A DNA stretch of 9,582 nt from an uncultured Clostridium sp. GTDB lineage: Bacteria > Bacillota > Clostridia > Clostridiales > Clostridiaceae. Positions 1 to 4,680 of this stretch are shown piece after piece. The notes below the pieces were generated by a model. The model had not been told where the DNA came from, did no database searches, and saw only the letters and a program-made list of their open reading frames with translations. The DNA is taken from assembly GCA_900543325.1 (NCBI GenBank), contig UQQU01000101.1, positions 1 to 9,582 on the forward strand. The letters run 5' to 3'. The translations under genes were made by a program, and so were the position numbers. Every line of letters begins with the position of its first letter. Position 1 is the first letter of the stretch.

Positions 1-1
1 T

Positions 2-157
2 TTAATTTGCTTTTTTCTTAAGAAATTTTACCAAAATAATTTGCCGTATAACACTATATCCATTTTCATCTATGCAACTTCTCGTGATCCACCCTTTACT
101 ATTTCCATGAACCCTATCTATATATTCTACTTTATTCTTTTTTATCGCTTGTCCCAT
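2..157 (-). CDS. Small basic protein of unknown function (51 aa)
   Basis: I do not recognise this family. The start at 157 is chosen because AAAGGAGGTG lies just upstream of that ATG; an earlier in-frame ATG at 184 would place this ribosome binding site inside the gene. The product is short and basic, begins MGQAIKKNKVEYIDRVHGNS and ends in a lysine-rich KFLKKKAN tail. There is no signal peptide or clear membrane segment. It lies 32 bases after the gene at 190-540 on the same strand, so the two are probably co-transcribed. The stop codon is at positions 2-4, so the gene is complete. Function unknown; the strong ribosome binding site is the main reason to believe it is real. Confidence 0.6.
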   Translation of the reverse strand: MGQAIKKNKVEYIDRVHGNSKGWITRSCIDENGYSVIRQIILVKFLKKKAN

Positions 158-189
158 CACTTCACCTCCTTTGTGCGACATCAATTATA

Positions 190-540
190 TCATACTTTTC
201 TATATTTACTAAAATCTATAACTTTCCCCATTTCATTTTTAATTTCTTTATTTCTACTAAAATTTTCTCCTATTTCATTAATTTTTTCCTTTTCTCTTTT
301 CTTTTTTAATCGCTCTTTAAACGCATTTATTGCTCTTTCTACAATTTCATCACTTACCTCTATGTACTCAAATGTTTTCTTATCTAAATATTCATAACTC
401 CCATTTTCACCTCCTAAAACATATTCTACATAATCCTCCAACAATTCTTCATCTGACATTCTTTTATCATAATATCTTAAATAATGATTTATACTTCCAC
501 TTATTTTCATCCATAACTTTTTTTCGTCCATATTCTCCAT
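190..540 (-). CDS. Hypothetical charged alpha-helical protein (116 aa)
   Basis: Not recognised. The protein is highly charged and looks alpha-helical and soluble. Residues about 1-60 are acidic with many aromatics (SINHYLRYYDKRMSDEELL), and residues about 65-100 form a lysine/glutamate-rich helix (AFKERLKKKREKEKINEIGE). There is no signal peptide or membrane segment. Two starts are possible, 540 and 531 (fourth codon). A GGAG sits between them, close to the second ATG, so neither start is clearly favoured. A vegetative-type promoter lies upstream at 563-592. It probably forms a two-gene leftward operon with the 51-residue gene and is divergent from uviB. Its role in the bacteriocin locus, if any, is unknown. 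Confidence 0.6.
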   Translation of the reverse strand: MENMDEKKLWMKISGSINHYLRYYDKRMSDEELLEDYVEYVLGGENGSYEYLDKKTFEYIEVSDEIVERAINAFKERLKKKREKEKINEIGENFSRNKEIKNEMGKVIDFSKYRKV

Positions 541-562
541 CCATATATTTATTTTTTATTTT

Positions 563-592
563 ATATTAACTCATTTTTTTTATTTATATCAA
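563..592 (-). promoter_or_regulatory. Likely vegetative promoter of the leftward two-gene operon
   Basis: On the minus strand TTGATA (592-587) is followed after 18 bases by TAATAT (568-563), about 25 bases before the gene at 540. It fits a housekeeping sigma-A promoter, although such matches are common in AT-rich DNA. Confidence 0.4.
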
Positions 593-598
593 ATTTTA

Positions 599-632
599 AT
601 GTTTACTTTTTCCCTATTTATTTGCTCTATAT
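599..632 (+). promoter_or_regulatory. UviA-type promoter of first uviB
   Basis: ATGTTTACT starts at 599, with TTTACT at 602-607 as the -35 box. A 17-base spacer leads to CTCTATAT at 625-632. TTTACA-type -35 boxes are typical of the UviA/TcdR/BotR/TetR sigma group. The same word at the same spacing precedes four other genes here. The ATG at 599 is in frame with uviB but belongs to the promoter, not to the protein. Confidence 0.6.
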
Positions 633-655
633 TTTATATAAGGAGGTGTATGTTT

Positions 656-853
656 ATGAATTCAGAGTTATTTAATTTTCTAACAACTCAAGGTATTTTT
701 GCTTTGTTATTTGGATATTTATTGCTATATATTTTAAAACAAAATCAAATTCGAGAAGAAAACTATCAAAAAATAATTCAACAATTAAATGAAGTTCTTC
801 CAACTATAAAAAATGATTTAGAAGATAATAAAAAGCAGATATTAAAAAATTAA
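656..853 (+). CDS. uviB: UviB-like holin (BhlA/UviB family), copy 1
   Basis: This 65-residue protein has an N-terminal membrane segment at about residues 13-27 (GIFALLFGYLLLYIL) followed by a charged helical tail (QNQIREENYQKIIQQLNEVL). That is the layout of the UviB/BhlA holin-like family. UviB was first described beside the UV-inducible bacteriocin gene of pIP404, and such proteins are thought to permeabilise the membrane and help release the toxin. The start at 656 is chosen because AGGAGG (641-646) is 9 bases upstream; the ATG at 650 is too close to it. The protein matches the second copy at 58 of 65 residues. It converges on the broken uviA copy, sharing a palindromic terminator that overlaps its own last codons. 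Confidence 0.85.
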   Translation: MNSELFNFLTTQGIFALLFGYLLLYILKQNQIREENYQKIIQQLNEVLPTIKNDLEDNKKQILKN

Positions 854-864
854 TATCTGCTTTT
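831..864. terminator. Bidirectional terminator between uviB and uviA copy 1
   Basis: Perfect 15-base arms at 831-845 (AAAAGCAGATATTAA) and 850-864 are separated by a four-base AAAA loop. The arms end in T-runs on either strand, so the hairpin can stop transcription from both converging genes. The left arm lies inside the last codons of uviB. Confidence 0.85.
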
Positions 865-866
865 TA

Positions 867-1390
867 TTATGTTAAGTATACCTTTTTCAATTTACTTATA
901 GCTCTATTCTTAACTTGATTTATTGCTTGTCTTGACTTTCCAGTCTTTTTAGCAACCTCTGAAACACTATCTCCATTAAGAACAACTCTCTTTATTATAC
1001 TTTTCTCATAACTATTTAAATTCTTAATAGCATCTAAAACTTCAATATTACTTTCTATAAGATTATGACCCCATACTATCTCTTCATAATTATAATCCTG
1101 ATTACTTTTTTCTCTATCATTTTTTTTGATAGTCTAATATACTCATTTTTTAATGATTTAGAAAAATAAGATAATACTTGTTTATCTTCATAATTAATAA
1201 TTGTTAACTCATCTATATTATTTATAAGTTTTATTAAAAAAACATATAAATCTTGCTTAGTATCTTCTCCATTTAATTTTCTTGAATATTTATTTATTAT
1301 ATTCTCAAAAATAGCCAATATATCTAATATACCCTCATTATTATTATTTTTTTTTACATCTATAATTTTAAAAATCAATTCTTTATTCAT
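867..1390 (-). pseudogene. uviA: UviA-type sigma factor, copy 1, frameshifted at an A8 tract
   Basis: Reading from ATG at 1390 (ribosome binding site GGGAGGGG, 1403-1396, five bases upstream) gives 90 residues matching the intact copy at 3970-4488. These include region 2-like text (GEDTKQDL, SLKNEYIRLSKK). Translation then runs out of frame for 14 residues and stops at 1076. Adding one A to the run of eight at 1120-1127 restores a 174-residue sigma factor. It continues NDREKSNQDY and ends in the region 4 helix-turn-helix (SEVAKKTGKSRQAINQ, KNRAISKLKK) with its stop at 867-869. The unshifted product, 104 residues, would lack DNA-binding region 4. The break could be inactivation, a sequencing error in a homopolymer, or a recoding or phase-variable site. 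The restored protein would belong to the UviA/TcdR/BotR/TetR sigma family. Confidence 0.85.
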
Positions 1391-1407
1391 TAATTCCCCT
1401 CCCATTT

Positions 1408-1455
1408 CTAGAAAGAAAGGAATTATATAATAGTAAATATGTAATTATTCTACAA
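1408..1455 (-). promoter_or_regulatory. Possible promoters of uviA copy 1
   Basis: Two overlapping minus-strand candidates exist. A vegetative-type one is TTGTAG (1455-1450), 17 bases, TATTAT (1432-1427). A weaker UviA-type one is TTTACT (1437-1432), 16 bases, CTTTCTAG (1415-1408); it lacks the full ATGTTTAC word and has a spacer one base shorter than the five good sites. Confidence 0.3.
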
Positions 1456-1513
1456 ATTTATACAAAACTTTATTTATTTTTTCATTTTTTATAGTTATTC
1501 CCTAAAAATTTCT

Positions 1514-1558
1514 TATTTTTATATTTATAAATTTTATTATTTTATAAATATAAAAATA
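1514..1558. repeat. 18-bp AT-only inverted repeat between divergent genes
   Basis: Arms at 1514-1531 and 1541-1558 are perfect complements with a nine-base loop. The element consists only of A and T and lies 14 bases before the UviA-type promoter of the gene at 1665. It could be a transcription barrier, an operator or a product of base composition. Confidence 0.6.
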
Positions 1559-1570
1559 TAAAAAATAATA

Positions 1571-1603
1571 TGTTTACAAAAAAACACTTTCTTTACTTAT
1601 ATA
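1571..1603 (+). promoter_or_regulatory. UviA-type promoter of the 289-residue protein gene
   Basis: ATGTTTACA contains TTTACA at 1573-1578; a 17-base spacer leads to CTTATATA at 1596-1603. Box sequence and spacing match the uviA and bacteriocin promoters at 4509-4594, placing the gene at 1665 in the same predicted regulon. Confidence 0.6.
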
Positions 1604-1664
1604 TATTTGTAAAATCAAAAACTAAAAGAAAGGATACATATGTAAATATGTAAAAGGTATAAAA

Positions 1665-2534
1665 ATGAAAACTATTTTTAAAGAAGTCCAATTAATTAAT
1701 ACAGATGGCTCTGTAGAAATTATTGAAGAAGAAATGGTAGAAATAATTAATGAAAATGGGGAAAAAGAACTTATATTTAAAGGGCTTTTAGATAAGCAAC
1801 AAAAAGCTGAAAAACTATTTCTAGCTAAATTAAAAAGTATAGGTATTAATAGTATTGAAGAATATAACGAAATAAAATTCCCTGAAGAATTTTCATTAGA
1901 AGTAAGACATGCTAGATTAAAAAGCTCTACATTAGATCCTGTTCCTGAATCTGAAAAATCTGAAAAATTTAAAGCTATTGAGAAATTAGAAAACGAAATC
2001 GATATGGATATTTTTAACAATTTAATCCAACCTCGTTCTGCTGGATACCATAGTTGTAATAACACAACTTCAATTTTAACTACTATGAATGGTAATAAAT
2101 TATATCCATCTGAAAGATGTGTCTGGTTTGAAGGTGGAGATAGAATCATGATGTTAAAATCAAATGGTACCTTTGGAGATGACTACGTTGCTCAAAGCTC
2201 AAGTAAATTAATACGACTAAGAAAATTAGTATTACACGCAATGGATTACTGTCTAAGACTTAGAGGCAGTCGTGTAGAATTATCTGATTTAAATGATAGT
2301 TATTTAGGATGGCTTAACTATAAGGATAGTGTAAGAGGGCATTTTAATAACATTTCACCTGATTTTAAAGCTGGAAATACAAAACAATATTTAGCTCAAA
2401 TAGCAGGATACTGGATTAATTTTGAGGGAACAGGTAGTAATACAGGAACATTCTATCCAGCTAATTGTTTTGTAAGAACAAATCTAAAAACTGCCTCTGG
2501 TGCTTCAACATATTGCATGTATGGTTTAAAATAA
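1665..2534 (+). CDS. Unknown protein in the UviA regulon; candidate second bacteriocin or effector (289 aa)
   Basis: I do not recognise this protein. Residues about 1-125 are acidic and probably helical, beginning MKTIFKEVQLINTDGSVEII and rich in glutamate and lysine. Residues about 126-289 are different: less charged, with several cysteines and aromatics (YHSCNNTTS, SERCVWFEGGDR, DYCLRLRGSR, YLGWLNYKDS, GYWINFEGTGSN). That suggests a compact C-terminal domain behind a charged leader. There is no signal peptide or hydrophobic helix. The start at 1665 follows AAAGG by seven bases; a better ribosome binding site upstream serves only an ATG followed at once by TAA. The UviA-type promoter, and the neighbouring uviB and lipoprotein genes, suggest a co-induced toxin or release factor. 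That is inference from context only. Confidence 0.8.
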   Translation: MKTIFKEVQLINTDGSVEIIEEEMVEIINENGEKELIFKGLLDKQQKAEKLFLAKLKSIGINSIEEYNEIKFPEEFSLEVRHARLKSSTLDPVPESEKSEKFKAIEKLENEIDMDIFNNLIQPRSAGYHSCNNTTSILTTMNGNKLYPSERCVWFEGGDRIMMLKSNGTFGDDYVAQSSSKLIRLRKLVLHAMDYCLRLRGSRVELSDLNDSYLGWLNYKDSVRGHFNNISPDFKAGNTKQYLAQIAGYWINFEGTGSNTGTFYPANCFVRTNLKTASGASTYCMYGLK

Positions 2535-2600
2535 TAAAAAATAGTAGATTATTAAGAATATCTTAGAAAATATTTTAACTTTATAGACAACAAATATAAA

Positions 2601-2665
2601 ATATATAAATAAATGAAAAATGAGAAATAACCTAATTATTTCTCATTTTTCATTTATTTATATAT
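2601..2665. terminator. Very long perfect hairpin, probable bidirectional terminator
   Basis: Arms at 2601-2630 and 2636-2665 are perfect 30-base complements around a five-base CCTAA loop. The core includes AAAAATGAGAAATAA and its complement. It lies 66 bases after the stop of the 289-residue gene and before the lipoprotein gene, as expected of a terminator. The stem is much longer than the usual 8-12 bases and has no separate T-run. Confidence 0.65.
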
Positions 2666-2679
2666 AGCTTTTTAAATTC

Positions 2680-2712
2680 TTGGAATTTATAAGAAATTTA
2701 TGATAATATAAT
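2680..2712 (+). promoter_or_regulatory. Likely vegetative promoter of the lipoprotein gene
   Basis: TTGGAA (2680-2685), 16 bases, GATAAT (2702-2707), with a perfect TATAAT immediately after at 2707-2712. There is no ATGTTTAC word, so this gene appears to lie outside the UviA regulon. Confidence 0.4.
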
Positions 2713-2774
2713 ACTATATTCCATTTATTATTATTGTTTTTAGTAAAAATATATTTTAAAAGGATGAAATTTAA

Positions 2775-3566
2775 ATGAAAATTTTAAAAATAATTATGAT
2801 GCTATTACTTAGCTTAGTATTCATAGGATGTACTATAACTGAAAACTCTACTAGTACTAAAGAAAATGAAGATTTGCTTGTAGATGATAAATCTAAAATT
2901 GACACAACTTCAAATGAAGACAATAATTCTTTAAGTAATACATTAAGTAATAAAAATAGTATTCCAATAGATAGCAATATAGTAAATATTACTGATTTAA
3001 AAACTAGAAATACAGCCATTTTAAATGAATATATAAGAGCTATTGGTATAGTAAAAAAGTTTTGTCTTAATAATTCATTAAATCTAACTTATATAGAACC
3101 CATTAGTGATAGAGCTTTAAAACTTAAAGAATCTTATAATGGTGAAGTTAGCTTGCTACTTAATGATTTGTCTAATTCCGGTGCAGAAACAGTAAACTAT
3201 TTTACAAATGACGAAAATCTAAATGTAGATTTAAGCATAGGAATTACTGAAGCATCTAAGCATATTGATGGTAACTTAATAACATTAGGTCAAACATATT
3301 ATTCGGTAGTATATAAATCTTCAATTAAAAATATTGATAATTCATTTAAATTTAAAGATTCTAAATTAAATGAATTTAGAAATATGATACTTCAAGATTC
3401 ATCATTAAATTATGATAAATTAAACGATTATGTAAAAAAAATCTACTTAGGAGAATATAACAGTAATACTGTATTTTTAAATAAAATTGATGACGATCAG
3501 TATGAAATAATTAGAATAGAAAATAATACTTGTTATTATACGCTTGTATATGATCCTCTACTATAA
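2775..3566 (+). CDS. Secreted lipoprotein of unknown function, candidate immunity protein (263 aa)
   Basis: The N-terminus is a lipoprotein signal: MKILK, a hydrophobic core (IIMMLLLSLVFIG) and Cys19 as the predicted lipidation site (FIGC, slightly unlike the usual L-x-G/A-C). A serine/threonine/asparagine/acidic linker follows at about 20-75, which would tether the mature domain outside the membrane. The rest (about 76-263) is soluble and not a family I recognise. AAAGGATG about ten bases upstream of the ATG supports the start. The gene stands alone between two strong hairpins and has a vegetative-type promoter. A surface lipoprotein made constitutively beside UV-induced toxin genes could protect the producer, but I see no sequence evidence for that beyond location and topology. 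Confidence 0.8.
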   Translation: MKILKIIMMLLLSLVFIGCTITENSTSTKENEDLLVDDKSKIDTTSNEDNNSLSNTLSNKNSIPIDSNIVNITDLKTRNTAILNEYIRAIGIVKKFCLNNSLNLTYIEPISDRALKLKESYNGEVSLLLNDLSNSGAETVNYFTNDENLNVDLSIGITEASKHIDGNLITLGQTYYSVVYKSSIKNIDNSFKFKDSKLNEFRNMILQDSSLNYDKLNDYVKKIYLGEYNSNTVFLNKIDDDQYEIIRIENNTCYYTLVYDPLL

Positions 3567-3645
3567 AATATAAATTTCTCTTCGATATTATGTATTTATT
3601 CAATTTATAAAAGTTATCTACTATTCTAAAAAGTATATATTTATT

Positions 3646-3683
3646 AAATAAACTGCTGAAACTTAATTCTCAGCAGTTTATTT
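3646..3683 (+). terminator. Terminator after the lipoprotein gene
   Basis: Arms AAATAAACTGCTGA (3646-3659) and its complement (3670-3683) enclose a ten-base loop and end in a T-rich tail. It closes the lipoprotein transcript just before the second uviB promoter. Confidence 0.75.
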
Positions 3684-3703
3684 ATTTTATTCAATTCTTT
3701 AAA

Positions 3704-3737
3704 ATGTTTACTTTAATACTATTATTTTATTTATATA
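3704..3737 (+). promoter_or_regulatory. UviA-type promoter of second uviB
   Basis: ATGTTTACT holds TTTACT at 3707-3712; after 17 bases comes TTTATATA at 3730-3737. The first box is the same as in the first uviB promoter, while the second box lacks the leading C. The ATG at 3704 is in frame with uviB but lies in the promoter. Confidence 0.5.
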
Positions 3738-3757
3738 TTATAAGGGAGGTGAACCCA

Positions 3758-3955
3758 ATGAATACAGAAGTATTTAACTTTTTAACAACACAAGGAGTTT
3801 TTGCTTTATTATTTGGTTATCTTCTATTTTATATTCTAAAACAAAATCAAATTCGAGAAGAAAATTATCAAAAAATAATTCAGCAACTAAATGAAGTTCT
3901 TCCAATAATAAAAAGTGATTTAGAAGATATAAAAAAGCAGATATTAAAAAATTAA
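3758..3955 (+). CDS. uviB: UviB-like holin (BhlA/UviB family), copy 2
   Basis: This 65-residue protein has one N-terminal membrane segment (VFALLFGYLLFYIL, about residues 14-27) and a charged helical tail, as in the UviB/BhlA family. It differs from copy 1 at only seven residues, all conservative or in the tail. The start at 3758 follows AAGGGAGGTG with good spacing; a 19-codon upstream extension would translate the promoter. It converges with the intact uviA gene through a hairpin overlapping its 3' end. The predicted role is permeabilising the membrane for bacteriocin release, taken from the family and from the neighbouring toxin gene. Two near-identical copies could give a dosage effect or mixed oligomers. 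Confidence 0.87.
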   Translation: MNTEVFNFLTTQGVFALLFGYLLFYILKQNQIREENYQKIIQQLNEVLPIIKSDLEDIKKQILKN

Positions 3956-3968
3956 TATCTGCTTTTTT
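3931..3968. terminator. Bidirectional terminator between uviB and uviA copy 2
   Basis: Seventeen-base perfect arms (3931-3947 and 3952-3968) carry the same AGCAGATATTAA core and AAAA loop as the copy 1 hairpin. Six As before and six Ts after allow termination in both directions. Confidence 0.87.
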
Positions 3969-3969
3969 A

Positions 3970-4488
3970 TTATGTTAAGTATCCCTTTTTCAATTTACTT
4001 ATTGCTCTATTCTTAGCTTGATTTATTGCTTGTCTTGATACCCCCATATAATCTGCTACTTCACTTATTGACAAATAATTGATATATATTAATTTCATTA
4101 TGTATGCTTCTTTCTCTGTTAATACTTCAAATAAACTTAAAACTTCAACTTCTGAATCAAACTCTTCATATCCTATTTCAATCTCCAAATTTAATTCCAT
4201 CTCACTATTTTTTATCTTATCATTTTTTTTAGATAATTTTATATACTCATACTTTAAGGCTTTAGATATATATGCAAATATTGCTCTATCATCTTCAAAT
4301 TTATTTTCTTCTGGTAATTTATTTATTATTTCTAATAAATGTAATAGTAGATCTTGTCTAGTATCTTCCCAATTTATTGATTTTGAAAGCTTATTTATTA
4401 AAGGGTTAAATACATTTATAATCTCTTTAAATATTTCTTTATTGCCATTTCTGTATTCTTCTATATTTTTATAAATTGTGTTTCCCAT
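3970..4488 (-). CDS. uviA: UviA-type alternative sigma factor, intact copy
   Basis: This 172-residue protein has the two-domain plan of the UviA/TcdR/BotR/TetR sigma group, which switch on clostridial bacteriocin and toxin genes. Region 2-like sequence spans about residues 20-88 (KLSKSINWEDTRQDLLLHLL, ISKALKYEYIKLSKK). Region 4 spans about 122-170, with a helix-turn-helix (SISEVADYMGVSRQAINQ) and a basic last helix (KNRAISKLKKGYL). The start at 4488 is set by GGGGGTG upstream; the ATG at 4542 lies upstream of this gene's own -35 box and cannot be the start. Its promoter carries the UviA-type boxes, implying autoregulation, with a LexA-like site between them. It is divergent from the bacteriocin gene, which it probably activates. 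Confidence 0.87.
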   Translation of the reverse strand: MGNTIYKNIEEYRNGNKEIFKEIINVFNPLINKLSKSINWEDTRQDLLLHLLEIINKLPEENKFEDDRAIFAYISKALKYEYIKLSKKNDKIKNSEMELNLEIEIGYEEFDSEVEVLSLFEVLTEKEAYIMKLIYINYLSISEVADYMGVSRQAINQAKNRAISKLKKGYLT

Positions 4489-4508
4489 AAATAAACACCC
4501 CCTATTTA

Positions 4509-4541
4509 TATAAAAGCAAACAAACGTTCGGTTTGTAAACA
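4509..4541 (-). promoter_or_regulatory. UviA-type promoter of uviA (autoregulated)
   Basis: On the minus strand ATGTTTACA contains TTTACA (4539-4534); after 17 bases comes CTTTTATA (4516-4509). Both boxes and the spacing are identical to the divergent bacteriocin promoter. The predicted transcript start falls just before the ribosome binding site of uviA. Confidence 0.65.
4517..4530 (-). promoter_or_regulatory. LexA/DinR-box-like site inside the uviA promoter
   Basis: The minus-strand word CGAACGTTTGTTTG agrees at 12 of 14 positions with the Gram-positive SOS box CGAACRNRYGTTYC. It fills most of the spacer between the -35 and -10 boxes, where a repressor would block polymerase. This fits the UV induction known for pIP404 bacteriocin genes. 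Confidence 0.55.
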
Positions 4542-4560
4542 TAAAAAATTATTTTTCTCT

Positions 4561-4594
4561 ATGTTTACAAATCTAAGTTATTTAGACTTTTATA
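4561..4594 (+). promoter_or_regulatory. UviA-type promoter of the bacteriocin gene
   Basis: ATGTTTACA contains TTTACA at 4564-4569; after exactly 17 bases comes CTTTTATA at 4587-4594. It mirrors the uviA promoter on the other strand, so one sigma factor would drive both. The ten-base palindrome TGACCGGTCA (4599-4608) lies where transcription should begin. Confidence 0.68.
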
Positions 4595-4680
4595 TATATG
4601 ACCGGTCAATTAAAGGAATCCTAAATTAAGTAAAAGTTAACTTCTGAAATATATTTTTTATTGAAAAGGAGAAATCAATT

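Noticed and set aside
41..397. Rightward open frame overlapping the leftward gene at 190-540
   Set aside because: Antisense shadow of an AT-rich gene; phenylalanine/serine/leucine-rich composition and no ribosome binding site.
1622..2149. Leftward open frame of 175 codons opposite the 289-residue gene
   Set aside because: No ribosome binding site, serine/phenylalanine-rich as expected for the complement of a lysine/glutamate-rich gene; the opposite strand has a promoter, start and terminator.
3704..3757. Longer N-terminus for the second uviB (and the like at 599-655 for the first)
   Set aside because: The extensions lie in the promoter, and the two are not similar to each other as proteins, while similarity starts exactly at MN(S/T)E.
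4489..4542. Longer N-terminus for the intact uviA
   Set aside because: The extra 18 codons would cover the -10 box, LexA-like site and -35 box, whereas the ATG at 4488 has a strong GGGGGTG site.
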